Shown piece after piece: positions 44,957 to 56,620 of a stretch of DNA of 64,000 nt; position 1 is the stretch's first letter, and every line of letters starts with the position of its first letter. The notes beneath the pieces were generated by a model that saw only the letters and a program-made list of their open reading frames with translations, was not told where the DNA came from and did no database searches. The stretch comes from Chelonoidis abingdonii. Taxonomy: Eukaryota; Chordata; Testudines; Testudinidae. Where the stretch lies: positions 145,069,170 through 145,133,169 of the forward strand of contig NC_133772.1 of assembly GCF_003597395.2 (NCBI RefSeq). Reading direction: 5' to 3'. Made by a program: the position numbers and the translations under genes.

Positions 44957-45920
44957 GCAGGTATGGGCCCTTTCTGGGTAGGCTCATTCCTTCCCCTTTG
45001 AGTAAAGGCAACACCAGAAAACACACAATGGCTGAAGTGTTAAATGGCCTTTTTGTTTCAGTTTTCACCAAAAAAGTTAGCAGTGATTGGACAACTAACA
45101 TGGTGACTATCAGTGTAAATGAGGTATAATCTGAGGTTAAAATAAGTTGTTCTTTTCTTAAGAATTACATAGACATGTTAGATGTCTTCAAAGTCAGCAG
45201 GACCTGATGAAATACATCCTAGAATACTTAAGGAACTGACTGAAGAGATCTCTGGGCCATTAGTGATTACTTTTGATATCTCATAGAGGACGGAAGTGAT
45301 ACCAGAGGATTGGAAAAGGGCAAATATAGTACCTATTTATAAAAAACGGAATAAGAACACCCCAGGGAATTATAGACCTGTCAATTTATCTTCAGTACCC
45401 CTAAAGATAATGGAGCAAATAAACAATCCATTTGTAAGCAACTAGAAGAAAATAAAGTGATAAGTAAGAGTCAACATGGATTTTTCAAGAACAAATCATG
45501 TCAAACCAACCTAATAGATTTCTTTGACAGGGTAACAAGGCTTGTGGATGAGAGAAAGCAGTAGATGTGATGTATCTCAACTTTAGTAAGGTTTCTGATA
45601 TCATCTCACATGATCTTCTCACAAACAAACTAGAGAAGTATATTATAAGATGGGTGCACAACTGGTTGAAAAACTATACTTAGGACTAGTTATCAATGGT
45701 TCACAATCAAATTGGAAGGGTATATAGAATGGGATCCAACAGGGATCTGGGTCTATTCAATAACTTCATAAATGATGTGGATAACGGCATAGAGAGTACA
45801 CTTATAAAGTGCGCCGATGACCCCAAATCGGGAGGGTTTGCAAGCGCTTCAGAGGACAGGATTAGAATTTAAAATGATCTTGAGAAACTGGAGAAATAGT
45901 CCAAAATAAATGGGATGAAA

Positions 45921-46284
45921 GGCAGGACTGCAGAGAGCTCTAGGCCTGAAGACCAACTACCCACACAGATGGCCTCCAGAACAGCGAAACATATTCAGAA
46001 TGGTACTTCAGCATGTGCTTACATCCCACTGAAGTCAATGAAACTTAAGCATGTGCTTATAGTTGAGCACTTTAAAAAACACTATGGAGTCACAGCAATA
46101 TGCTAAAAGCCTGCCCCCTACACTGCACTATATTAAGCCAAGGTGTAAATTTATGATTGGAAACAATAGCTCATTGTGCCCACATTAATACTGTTGTAAA
46201 GTTTTGACTATTCCCACTGCAAGCTAGCATGACTGCCTCCCTCTTGGCCAATACACCAGGGACCGAGCTAGCCACCTCCAAAGC
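45921..46284. other. Unassigned; MITE fragment 46010-46080
   Basis: The 46010-46080 part carries 'agcatgtgctta..actgaagtcaatgaa' and 'aagcatgtgcttatagttga', blocks of the palindromic family seen at 6623 and 38465. The rest is unassigned. Confidence 0.35.
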
Positions 46285-46365
46285 AGAAAGCATGAATCAC
46301 TACAGCTTGAGCTAAAGAGACAAGGCTCTGAGGCATGGGGCCACGCCTCATCTACTCTGTGAATC
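46285..46365 (-). mobile_element. tRNA-like SINE fragment
   Basis: Minus strand reads ctttagctcaagctgtagtg at about 46298-46316, shared with 31090 and resembling the box A part of 51595. Short and diverged. Confidence 0.4.
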
Positions 46366-47309
46366 AGCTCAGAGAAGGATTTGTAACACATTTGGAAGGT
46401 TAAATTCACCCTTCCACTATTAGCTTTTGCGTTAAACTTCCCAAGGATTATAAAAATAAAGGAGAACAGAAAATATCGCTGCTAAAGTTCATCAGAGACC
46501 CCACACGGCTAAATCTCCCTGGGCATCGCCCCCTGAAAGGAAGACAAACATGATAAACTATCACCCTCTGAAATATAAACTTAGTTTAACATTGAGGGTC
46601 CCATTATAACAGGCAAAGGAGCACTGGAAGGAAATGTAACAAATATATGGCCAATGGTTATTCTAAAAGGGGCCCATTAAAGAACAAGCGGGAAGGTTTT
46701 GCTTAAAAAAAAAAGGTACGTGGCAAATGTACATACATGCTAAAAACTTGCTGCAAAAAAAGGGCCCATTTTAGAGTTATAATAATAAAGTGCAAAAAGC
46801 CTTGAATTTGTAGTATTTTTCATTAGGAGCCCTTTGTGCATGACTAGTAAAGGGGCTCCTTGTGCCAGACACACTGCTCAGCTCCTGAGGATGGGCTTAG
46901 CAAAAGGCTGTAAGGCAACTGTCTAAAATTTCACAGGAAAACTCCTGGCTTTGATCCCTCTGTCCAGTATTTTATTTATCTATTTGGATGTATTTAATGT
47001 GGTGAATAAACATCCACTGCTCCTACAATAGCCCAAGGATTCTGGCCCCATGGGGTACAGTGTGAAGGGGGTGGACAGGTGAAAGCCCCCCAAATAAGCC
47101 ATAAGTGCAGACCAGGTTTGCTGCATAGACCCCGCACTCACTCCCTCTTCTGTGCCTGCTATTCCATCCTATAGCTAGAAGAGTAGCTACAGCAAGACAT
47201 GCAGGGTGTTTTGTCACTTGCAAAAACAAGGATCCTATACCCCAACAGCCATGTGGTGCTACACCACTGCAGAGACATGATGAGTTTCACTCTTAGAAAA
47301 ATTAACACT
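46366..47309. other. No recognised gene or repeat
   Basis: Unassigned sequence, AT-rich in its first half. Confidence 0.4.
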
Positions 47310-47385
47310 GCACCAGATCCTTAACTGGTGCAAATCAACATACCTCCATTAGAGACAATGGGGCTGAATCAATTTACACTCGTCA
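47310..47385. repeat. Small palindromic element
   Basis: The element opens 'gcaccagatccttaactggt' and closes 'aatcaatttacactcgt' around a 'ctccattagagacaatgg' centre. Similar pieces lie near 49215-49300 and 59070-59140, suggesting a tiny MITE family. Confidence 0.4.
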
Positions 47386-47401
47386 CAGGACATCCTTTCA
47401 C

Positions 47402-47556
47402 CAGGGCCACACAGAGGATTCAGAGGGCCTAGGGCAAAGCAATTTTGGGGGCCCCTTCCATAAAAAAAAAAAGTTGCAATACTATATTCTCATGGGGGCC
47501 CCTGCAGGCCCATGGCAAATTGCCCCACTTGCCCCCCCTCCCTCTAGGCAGCCCTG
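47402..47556. mobile_element. hAT MITE with perfect 8-bp TSD
   Basis: This 155-bp unit runs from cagggccacacag to ctctaggcagccctg, with inverted-repeat ends of the CAGGGC type. Identical flanks cctttcac lie at 47394-47401 and 47557-47564. The interior holds gggcc blocks in inverted order around an A run. Clean boundaries make it a good reference copy. Confidence 0.9.
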
Positions 47557-47564
47557 CCTTTCAC

Positions 47565-49469
47565 CTGCTCTGTGAGTGCCACTGCCTAGCCTCTCCTTGT
47601 GGTCTAACCACAGACACACACCGGTTGTTTTCCTTCATCCACATGTGCATTTATTCCTCAGTTCTAATGCAAAACAGAACATGCCACAGGTATATAGCAG
47701 GTGAAGGCTTATGCAGCTTTCTCTACTCTCCCGGTCTTACCCTCTGAGCTCCCCTTTCCCTGTTGCTCCCAAATATATATTCTCCAGGCAATTGTCACCT
47801 GAGCGCCAGTAATCCCCCACAGAAAACAGAGATGACTTCAGTTAACCCTGCAATCTTCCTGTGCTGCAGCAGCCTCACTGGTACTCCACATAGAGCCTCG
47901 TCACAACACCGGCTAGAGGTCTGGTAGTGAAATAATTACTTAAAATGTACATACCGACATGATGCATAAAGTCCAGCCTTCCCTCCCCCCAAAAATCTCT
48001 CTCGACACTCCTAGGGAAAAGCCTGAGGAAGCAGAATGTCTCAGCAATGGCACCAAGTCCAGGCAGTGGTGGAACACAGGATCAAAGTCACAGCACCCAG
48101 TAAGATCAAAGCCTAAATTCTATGTGCCCTCAACTCCCAAGAATTGTTGAGGGTACTCAGTACCTCAGAAGACTGAGCCCCCAGTTCAGCACACGACCTC
48201 AATAGGATTTAAGCATGCGCTGAAGCACTTTGATGAATACAGATGGACTCATGCCTGTGCCTACGTGCTTTGGTAATCAGCCTTAACGAGAAAGCATGCA
48301 TACAAAATGTTTTCCTAGCAGATGTTCAGAATTCCAAGGGGCTCACTTTTACATTTCCACATACAGGGGTGAAACAATTATGGGGAGAAATGTATCTTAA
48401 CTGATCTGCAACTAAACGTGGAACCGAGATCTAAACATTCAGAATATTCTTGGTCACGCCCTTGTCAAGTGGAGTAACTCAGCTGAAGTTAGAGTTACTC
48501 TGCACTTTTACTCCTAACTAAAAAGAGAATCTGCCCTAAAAAAGCAGAGCAAAATGAGGTATGAAATTGAAAGAGTCATTCACTGTGGTGTTATGGCTCT
48601 GTACCTCATTAGAGGATTTGCACTGAAAAGTGACTGTTACGGAAAACCTAGGAAAGGGAAATTGGAGCTTTGGATATGCACAGCAGCATTGAAGTGTTGA
48701 AGCACGACAAACATTTTGAGAGGCGCTACAGGAAACTCTGCTAGCAACTTCACACTGTCCATCATTTGGAAACCTCGCTCTGTTACAAGAATCCAGAATC
48801 TTTCTAAACGATCTTTCAAACTGAAAAAATGTGACATCTTCCGATAATTTTAGTTTGCAGGAGCAATGCAAAGCAATGGGATGGCCACTCAGCTTCAAAT
48901 CCTACTAGGACACAGAAAAACAAGGTCCTCTTTTGTAATTGTTAAGTCAACATCAAACTACAGGTGCCTGGGACTTTTCCTGAGGACAGTATTTTAATCA
49001 GAAAGCAAGTCAAGTACATTTCTAGTTCAGTGCTTCAGAAACACAGCAAAACAGACAAGAGCAAAAAGTTATGCCAAAGCACAGCCCAGGAAGGCAGTCC
49101 CACCTACAAAGGCCACTTCATTATCAACAGTGAACAAGGTGAAGGGAACAGGGAAAATGCAGCAAAGCTCTCCTCTGACATCATAGCTGAGGAGAGCACT
49201 TAGATCTGTTATAACTATTCTCCTCTTTCACATCAATGCAAATCAAGAGTAACTTCACTGAAATTTATTGAGATACATCAGTGTAAAACCAGAGTTAAAG
49301 AAGAGGAGAATCAGAACCACAGTTAACAATCTAGCATGTAACCTGATGAATTTGTGGTTGTCATATACTCTTCAGCTACAGGGGTCTGGAAGAGATTCCC
49401 CCCCATCCCCAGTGTTTAGATTGGCAGGTCTTGTCTTTTATCTGAAACATCAAGGATAGCCACAGCTAG
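47565..49469. other. No recognised gene
   Basis: The 120-codon minus frame at 48536-48898 has no family motif I recognise, and an overlapping frame reads just as well, so I do not call it. A MITE fragment lies at about 48190-48285. Confidence 0.4.
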
Positions 49470-49700
49470 AGATGGGACACTGAAGGACTGCCAGGGCTCT
49501 GAGGTGTCACCAAGCATTCTCTATTCTGACCTGCTTGGTTCTTGCTCACATGCTCAGGGTCTAACCAATCACCCTGGATGGAGTGAGGAGGAATTTTCCC
49601 CCAGTTCAGACTGGCAGTGACTTTGTGAGGTTTTTTGCCTTCCTCTGCAGCATGTGTGTGCAGGTCACTTGCTGGAATTATGAGGATATATCTCAATCAT
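49470..49700 (+). mobile_element. CR1 3'-UTR fragment
   Basis: It contains 'ggaggaattttcccccagtt', 'tttttgccttcctctgcagc' and gtcacttgctgga, the 3'-UTR order of the CR1 seen reversed at 62815-63200. The final 'gaggtcagactagatgatc' block lies separately at 50745, so about 1 kb may have been inserted between. Confidence 0.65.
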
Positions 49701-49937
49701 TTCCCTGCCATTGCAGGGGTCTCGAGCACGGGTGCACCTCGGTCTCTCCTGTTTGCTGCCCATTGCACTTAGTAGTCTAGCTGGCAGTTGTAAGGGCCTG
49801 CAAATCTAGAACCTAGGACCACAGGAGTTGTGGGCTTCTGACACCTCTGCATTGCCGCTAAAGGCTTAGGCTGGGTGTCTACAGGAGGACACTGAAGGTA
49901 GGCTCAGCAGGAAGTACTGCCCTGGAGAGCCTGAGTG

Positions 49938-50292
49938 CAGTGCCAACGCTTGCATTTAGGCGGCTTAGGCAATCGCCTAGGGTGCCAGCATTAGTAGGGG
50001 GCGGTATTTTGCCGGAGGGGGCGGCAGGCTGCTCCAGTGAAGCTGCAGCAGTGGTGCCTGCTGAGGGTCCGCTGGTCCGTGGCTCCAGGGGAGCTGCCGC
50101 AGTCGTGCCTGCAGACAGTCGGCTGCTCACGCGGCTGCCATGGACCTCCCGCAGGCACGACTGCGGCAGCTCCACCAGAGCAGCGGGAGCAGCCAACCGT
50201 CCGCAGGCAGGACTGCGGAGCCAGGGGACCAGCGTGCAGGGCGGCGAAATGGCCATGCACCTAGGGCACTCAAACCCCTAGCGCCGGTCCTG
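49938..50292. mobile_element. GC-rich hAT MITE with perfect 8-bp TSD
   Basis: The flanks cctgagtg at 49930-49937 and 50293-50300 are identical. Ends cagtgccaacgct and 'agcgccggtcctg' are inverted repeats. The 355-bp interior has strong hairpins: 'gagctgccgcagtcgtgcct' (50090-50109) pairs with 'aggcacgactgcggcagctc' (50153-50172). The frames crossing it (49879-50281) are composition artefacts. Confidence 0.9.
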
Positions 50293-50300
50293 CCTGAGTG

Positions 50301-50744
50301 ACTGCCTTTTCAGCCCACTGATTGGCTGATACTGGTATATAAACCAGGAAACCATGATGGGAAGCTATCAGAGCGACACCACAGACTGCCTATCTGCTTC
50401 CACTCCAGATCCTGCTTTCTATAAACCCTAAACACTGACTTCTGACCCTAGCTCATTGTCCATTTTGCTAGTCGATTGCTGTCTGTAAGCTGGACCCTGA
50501 CCCCAGTCTCCTGGTAACCTGACCCTGCCTGCCTCCTGAAGCCTGACTCTCGGCCTGCCCTCTGGCCTATCTCAGACTCTGACTTTTTAGTACCTGACCT
50601 GATCTGACTCCTGGTCTGACCGCTAGGCCAGACCACCCACGTCCCAGTTGTGGCATCTGTGGGCTGCAATACTTCGGTCCAGTATTGGTTGTTGGGTTTA
50701 ATGTGCGGGGATTGGGGGGTGCTGGTGGCCTGTGACATATAGGA
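50301..50744 (+). other. LTR-like promoter/leader candidate
   Basis: It combines a CCAAT-type attgg box (50321-50325), a TATA motif (50336-50343) and a long 'ctgaccc/cctgact' pyrimidine-rich leader, as in some retroviral LTRs. No ends or direct repeat could be set. Confidence 0.35.
50321..50343 (+). promoter_or_regulatory. CCAAT/TATA promoter-like block
   Basis: attgg (50321-50325) and tatataaa (50336-50343) stand 10 bases apart, so spacing is shorter than usual. Probably part of an LTR-like repeat, not a host promoter. Confidence 0.3.
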
Positions 50745-50795
50745 GGTCAGACTAGATGATCTAGTGGTCCCTCCTGGCTCTAAACCCTGACTCTA
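50745..50795 (+). mobile_element. CR1 3' terminus
   Basis: ggaggtcagactagatgat and 'gtggtccctcctggctctaa' are the CR1 3'-end consensus in plus orientation. Confidence 0.8.
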
Positions 50796-51594
50796 ACTAC
50801 AATGGGGCTTGGGATTCAACATCCACTGAAATCAATGGGTAATCTTTCCATTGACTGCGATGTGCTTTGAATGAGCCCCTCAATGAATTAGTGACAAGAA
50901 AACAGACTAAGGAAGGCAGATAAAGCCCTCCTCTTTGCCCTCTAAACATACTGGGATTAAGTCTCTACATTCAAATACTACACTGGAAGAATTAAATCAC
51001 AGTGGTTAATGACACACCCCTCGTGGAGATATAATACCAAGCAGATTGGTGCTAAAATACCGAGACAGACACGTGACTAGGATGGTTCCATCAGTTGGCT
51101 TGCACAGAGGTCTCGGATGAGATGCAGTAGCTGCTCTGCGAATGTACTTTTCCCCCTATAACTGAAGTCTGACAACTGCCTGACTCTGCAGTTTCACATT
51201 TTCTGAAGCTCGCGTTGCTGACGCCCCTTTATACTCCTTGTAAACTTTCCGTTTGCTTTACAGCTATGAAGTATGCAGTACGATTCACGCACCACTGCAG
51301 ATGCAGGGTTAGGCAGCAGCAGAGAGCTGCGTCCTGGACCGTATACAGTTAGTAAGGCTGTGTCACGGCTTCCATTAGAGATACGGATTTTCAAGGGCTT
51401 TAAAATTCATGGCATAAGAACTCCCTGTGGGCCAAAGAAACAGGGTTTGTTAAACTATTTTCCCAGCCTACGTGTACGGTTTCCTGTAATGCATGGTGAA
51501 CCGTCAGTTAAGATTGGTAAGAAAGCAAAAAGGTGGTGGTGGAAGCAGGGTAAACTACTCACTGGTTCCCCTTTATTACATTATAGTGTAATAC
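50796..51594. other. No recognised gene or repeat
   Basis: Unassigned. The frame at 51273-51656 has no motif. Confidence 0.4.
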
Positions 51595-51730
51595 CAACAG
51601 ACCCTGGTCGTCAGCAGGCGGGATTGAACCTGGGGCCTCTGGAGCTTAGTCCATGAGCCTCTACCACATGAGCTAAAAGCCAACTGCCCGTTAGCTAAAG
51701 CTGTAGAGCAGACTCATTTTCTCTCCCCCT
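51595..51730 (-). mobile_element. tRNA-like SINE
   Basis: Minus strand reads ttagctcatgtggtagaggc (box A-like, about 51657-51676) and ccaggttcaatcccg (box B-like, about 51622-51637), about 20 bases apart. This is the spacing of a tRNA gene promoter, but the arms do not fold into a good cloverleaf. A tRNA-derived SINE is more likely than a tRNA gene. Confidence 0.5.
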
Positions 51731-53206
51731 TTAAGTGGTCTTGGTACCACTAGATAGGACAGAACCCCACCCCCAGAAGGTGTGTGGGTTACAATAGTAT
51801 TGAGTAACATTTTGAAAAAAGATACTAGAGTAACAAGTGCCATCTTGACCGACATCAGGATGGAACTTGGGGGCCGCAGGCCAAGCCAGGGGAGCTTGTA
51901 GGAAAATAATATGTCACACACACATCTGAGTGCAACCTACTCCACAGACCAGCTGGAATAAACCAAGTATGTGAGCTTCCTCAAATGGAGTTAACTGGAA
52001 GTTGCCTGCGTATATACGCTTCCTTCACTAGCTCCAAGACCTACCCGTTCAACCCAGTACCCAGTGGGGGTTTGAGATGCTCTTCTGGAGATCTGTAGTC
52101 TGTAGCCCAGCGAATTACTCCTCCATACCCGTAGGGGGGCTTTCCTTTTTACTGTGACAGGTCCAAGAGGAAACACAGCAATTGCCATATTGGTCAGGTC
52201 AGTGGCTAGCACTAGAAACACTGCAGTAGAGAGCTATGGATAAACTCTCCTCTAGAGAAAATATCCTCATAATCTCCATGGTTAGAGGCTGGCCCATGAC
52301 CTGGAATGTAATGACTGCATAATATTCTTCATCCAATAAGTAATCCAAGCACAGTTCAGTACAAACTAGCAGCATTCTTCCTGGGCGAGGGACAACAGAC
52401 TGTAAATTACAAAGCGAGACAGGAGTGCAACCTTTCGAGGAATGGGGTAACTCTCTTATTTTAGGGAAAGGCACAGTGTTTTCAGCTGTGGTCTGTAATA
52501 GGCCAGACTGTGACTCACAGTTGAACAGCAGGTTGCGATATGCCTCGCACATCACCACATGGCATGCCATACATGGCACAAAATGTTGCAAGTCAAACAG
52601 AAAAGTGTTACAATATGTATTGATCAGGAAGAGTTTTGCAGGGTTTATAGGTAATTTGTGCACGAACAAGCTATGAGAACCCGAGAGGGCGGGTGCAAAT
52701 ATTATACCTGTTGTGTTGCCATCTCATAATTGTCTTGGAGAGGTTATTTGGACTGTACATCTCCAGCCAAATAATCCTTACAAAAGGTCTGATCCTAGTT
52801 GCATCAGGATCAATGACAAACCTTCAACTGACTTCAGTGGAAGCAGGACCAATCTTAGAGTATTGCTCTCAGGGAACAAAGAAAATCTATGTTATTGTAT
52901 TCTCTTCATGTTCTCATACCGTTCATTGTAATAACTATGCCCATTCAAGACACGACGGCGAAGTCCTTTTTGGAATGGGCAACCAAAATGAGGTGGACAG
53001 TAGTGCAATAGGAACCTGTCCATATCTATGAATTTTATTTATTTGCCATATTGCATAGGTAAGGTACTGAAAACCTACATGCTCATTTCACTTGTAGTAC
53101 TGGTGAGTCATAGGCCAGCTGTCTTTTCCAGTTCAATATTCAAATGTTCACTAACCGGAGTAATAATCCTAGAGTTATGAAGCCATTACCTGTAACCTTT
53201 AGCAGC
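51731..53206. other. No recognised gene
   Basis: The 156-codon minus frame at 52199-52669 is long for this window, but I recognise no family and see no splice or promoter support. It is recorded as a finding. Confidence 0.35.
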
Positions 53207-53587
53207 AGGCTTGGAAGGATTTGATTTTTATCAGTAAATGTCGATTTCACCATACACACAAAAACCAGCAACAAAATATTTCCATTGATCATTGAAATTT
53301 GCAGACAGGCAAAGAAAGAAAAATGCTACTTGACAACTTTGAGTTTGATTTAAGGCTATTCACTTTGTATATTTTGACATGTGATATTGACAATTTGCAT
53401 TTTAATAAAAATAAAGCTTTAGCTTTCTGAATCTCAACAACATCTATTGCCATTAATTGTCTGACCAACCAACCAAGAATTCCTGCAACTGTGACAATTT
53501 ACAAATTGATAAAAATAAAAATGCTTAAAAAACTGATATCCTCAAAATTATAAAAAATAAAATGAAAATCAAATTCTGCCAAGCCTA
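53207..53587 (-). mobile_element. AT-rich hAT-like MITE, copy 2
   Basis: Ends aggcttggaaggatttgatt and 'aatcaaattctgccaagcct' are the reverse arrangement of the ends at 36510-36865, so the copies are inverted relative to each other. Interior motifs (taaaaataaa, ttgacaatttgcatttt) are AT-rich and non-coding. No clear flanking repeat. Confidence 0.68.
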
Positions 53588-53699
53588 AGTACATCATTTC
53601 CTGTTTGCCAGAGAAGACTGGGGAAACTGATCAAACTTACAGTTTCAGTGTCTGAAATTCTGTTCTATTCAGATTCTTATGCCACAACCCACCCTTGTG
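53588..53699. other. Short unassigned spacer
   Basis: Nothing recognised. Confidence 0.3.
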
Positions 53700-53935
53700 G
53701 TACCTCACCCTCGTTAGGCACCTATACCCCTCTACTACCGTAGCATCTGAGCACTTCACAATCTTTAACATATTTATCCTTGAACAACCCTGTGAGACAG
53801 CACTACCCGATTAGTCCCATTGTGCAGTGGGAAACTGAGGCACAGAGGCTCATATAGGGTGTCTGTGGCAGAGGAGGGACTTGCCCCTCTGTCACCCAAG
53901 TGCTAGATTAGTACCCCAATCACTGACCCATCCTT
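53700..53935 (-). mobile_element. CORE/MIR-like SINE
   Basis: On the minus strand it holds the CORE motif ctgtgcctcagtttccc (about 53829-53845) and 'gtgaagtgctcagatgct' (about 53747-53764), typical of tRNA/CORE SINEs. It is old and diverged. Confidence 0.75.
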
Positions 53936-56195
53936 TTTTTCCACATACCTACAGTGACCAATGGAGAGTTTCTTTATATCTGGCAAGCTCAGCTGTGCAA
54001 GCAAGCATCTCTCAAACAATTTCTCAGATACATTGGATCAGAGACCCCTGTCTGAAATGGACATGAATTAATAAACGTCTGACAACTGGAGCAATACCAT
54101 AGATCATTTAAGGAAGTAAACTACCAAGGAAGACACATTTTAATGGATAGTCAAACTGTAAATCAAGAGAAGTGAAATTATATCTTTGGGCTGCAACAAT
54201 TAAAGATCAAAAGGCAACTGACCTATATATTTTGAAGGCCTGAGTTAAGAAGAGATTATTTACAAATCTGGAGTCTGAAAGGTTCCTCCGACAGGCTGGA
54301 GACAGTATCTTCAGCAAGGAGCTACAACATAGGATTTCTGCTTTTGGCTTTGCTCTTCTATGTTCTGAAGTTTGTAGACTTGCACCCCAGACCTTTCCAA
54401 GAATTTAAGCAGGGCATTTAAGGTTTAAAATCTTATTTGCTGTAACCAGATATTAAAAGCCCGTTGATTCAGGAATTCTAAAGTAACGGCCATAATTAGT
54501 TTATCTGGGGGAATCTTGTGTCGCTCTTTTTGAAAAGACTGTTCTTCTGTCAGGTGCAGATAACCCTGCCTGATGTGAGTGACACTCTGATTACTGGCTG
54601 GGGCTAGGAGAGAGATGCAGGCTCTGATCTAGTTGGATGAGCCTAGAGATAGAGCATGGATGCAGAGATGGGGAAGTGACCTGAAGGAACAGGTCCCAAA
54701 GTGACTGAGAAGCCAGCTCCCATAGAAAGTCACTGTGACTGAGATGCCCAAGGCACTAAGTGCTTTTGAAAGTTTTACCCATGATCGAACACGTTAAGCA
54801 GGAATCTACATATGGGTGTGGGTTAAATCCTGACAAAGCATGGCAGACACACAGCCACAGCAGACCTTTCCTGCTACCAGGCTGCAATGCACAGATGCAC
54901 CTGACTTACTGTCCAAGTTCTGTATAACAGTTAATCAGCAGGCTGCAGTCACGGGCAGCCACGGCTCTTCCCCCTGGAGCACAGCGACAACAGGCTGCTA
55001 ACAGGTACCTCACTCACACAGCCTTGGGCTACGAAGGCTAAACCCAAGGATATGCTGCCAAAATTTAACAAGGATTCCTTCAGATGTGTTCTGCTTCAGC
55101 CAGAGAGATACACAGGACGTTCCTGAGTAAAATATCCTCCCCTACCCAGCAAATTAATTCCCCGTTCCAAGTTAATGCCCCCACTAGCCATTAATTCCAT
55201 GCTCTCATCACCCCATAATCTGTTCATCCCATACTCTCTCCCACCCAATCCCTTAATTCTTTCACCCCTACCCCAGTCCTCACCCCACCATGGTCCCTGC
55301 TCTCAGGACCTCATGGAGTTTCCTCTAGCTAGCTCTCTCAACTGCCAACTGTTGGAGTGGCCCGTGACATCTGGCTGAGGGGCAGCAGGTCAGGTGGGCA
55401 CAGGGTTCCTTCAGGTGGTCGACAAGGTGGATAGTTGGGGAATGGATCTTCTGCCATTCTGGAGAGGAGGAGATCTCCCCAGGTGTTGGTTGTCTCCCAT
55501 GCTCGGGGGAGGTGGGGGCTAGACAGGAGCATGTGGTGGAGTGTCTGGGACACAAGGAGGCTCCAGTAGCCCCCTTCCCTTCCAGTGTGGGCAAGCAGGG
55601 GGGTGTCCACCAGAAGCAGCTTTTATAGCTGTAGCAACTGCTGGCACAACGCTGAGCCCAATGGCCGTCTGCCAAGCCACTTCTGGGGCAGGCCCCGTCT
55701 CAGAGAGGGTTGGGAATGGTAACAAGGAGAAAGAGCCTTAGCATTTGTATGTGGGTCTGCCCCCCACTCTGTGCCCTTCACAGGGTCCTCTCTGCCACAG
55801 CCATACCAGAACTCACAGGGCTGGCCTAAGGGTATTGAGAGGCACACCCCAGACATAACACTGGGTGTGAGTGTGAGAGAGGGGACATTACACCCCTCCC
55901 AACCAGCCTTCTACTGCAGTGGTGGAGCCAGTCACATGCTCCATTCACCCCGTGCAGTCAGCCATTAGGAAAAGAGCTGAAAAAATATAATTCCACTTAG
56001 TAAGTTAACATTTGCAATGAAAACAGGTTGAAGCCATTAACAACTTTCAGGTGCTAGTTTAAGTCCATGTCACTGAAATTAAACACTCGTGGCTGGCCCA
56101 CATCAGCTGACTCGGGCTTGCAGGACTCAGCTGTGGGGCTATAAACTGCATGATCGGGGGAAGGGTCCCACAGCCTTGACAAAGCCCTGGCTGGG
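53936..56195. other. No recognised gene or repeat
   Basis: Mixed composition. The proline/serine-rich frames at 55175-55741 are unsupported. No splice-consistent exon. Confidence 0.4.
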
Positions 56196-56290
56196 ATGAT
56201 TTAGTTAGAGTTGGTCCTGCTTTGAGTAGGCGGTTGGACTAGATGACCTCCTGAGGTCTCTTCCAACCCTAATAGTCTAGGATTCTATGA
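56196..56290 (+). mobile_element. CR1 3' end
   Basis: It runs 'gatgatttagttagagttgg', then 'ttggactagatgacctcctg' and aggtctcttccaacc to a terminal 'aggattctatgac'. A classic CR1 3' terminus. Confidence 0.9.
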
Positions 56291-56349
56291 CTTCTCTTCG
56301 TTCACAGCTTCTGGGACAACCACATGGACTTCTGTATTGCCATTTCCAA

Positions 56350-56620
56350 TTCAGCGTCTGTAGAATCCTGTGTCCCACGGACAGGGCGCAGGCTGGGCAT
56401 CAGGAGACCTGGGTTCTACCCACAGCTTGGTCACAAGGTCACACAGTAGACCTGAGAAACTCACCTCTCTCTGTGCCTATCTCCTTTCCCATCATCTTAT
56501 TTAGATTATAGTGGCTTCAGAGCAGGGACTGCCTCTCACTATAGTTGTCCAGAGCACTTAGCACGGTGCAGCCCCTGGATGCTGCTGTAATAAAGATCAG
56601 ACTCCCCCACAATGACCCAC
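56350..56620 (+). mobile_element. tRNA/CORE SINE relic
   Basis: It has 'gcatcaggagacctgggttc' (box B-like), then 'aactcacctctctctgtgcc', and a tail with 'cagagcagggactgcctctc' and 'agagcacttagcacggtgca'. This is the layout of the SINE at 6150 without its insertions. Confidence 0.7.

Larger units (their letters stand above)
39270..45920 (+). mobile_element. CR1 LINE (host copy), split by insertions
   Basis: The left part (39270-about 40113) covers the end of ORF1 (esterase-type C-terminus, 'AWLRRWCCQEGFHFLDHG' by eye) and the endonuclease N-part. The right part resumes at about 43728 with 'LDLILTKRKELVESLKVEGT', the next CR1 block, and continues into RT: 'DWKRANIVPIYKK', N-Y-R-P-V-N-L-S and a CADDPK version of the active site near 45810. 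Frames are broken throughout. It is interrupted by a minus-strand CR1 (40120-43727), a MITE (43821-44154) and another insert (44636-44956). Confidence 0.85.

Noticed and set aside
48536..48898. Possible coding exon, minus strand
   Set aside because: Another frame of similar length overlaps it and no motif is visible.
49879..50281. Frames on both strands over the GC-rich segment
   Set aside because: They fall within a 355-bp hAT MITE with an 8-bp TSD, and openness follows from GC composition.
51595..51730. Functional tRNA gene
   Set aside because: Box A and box B-like motifs exist, but no convincing cloverleaf or terminator; a SINE is more likely.
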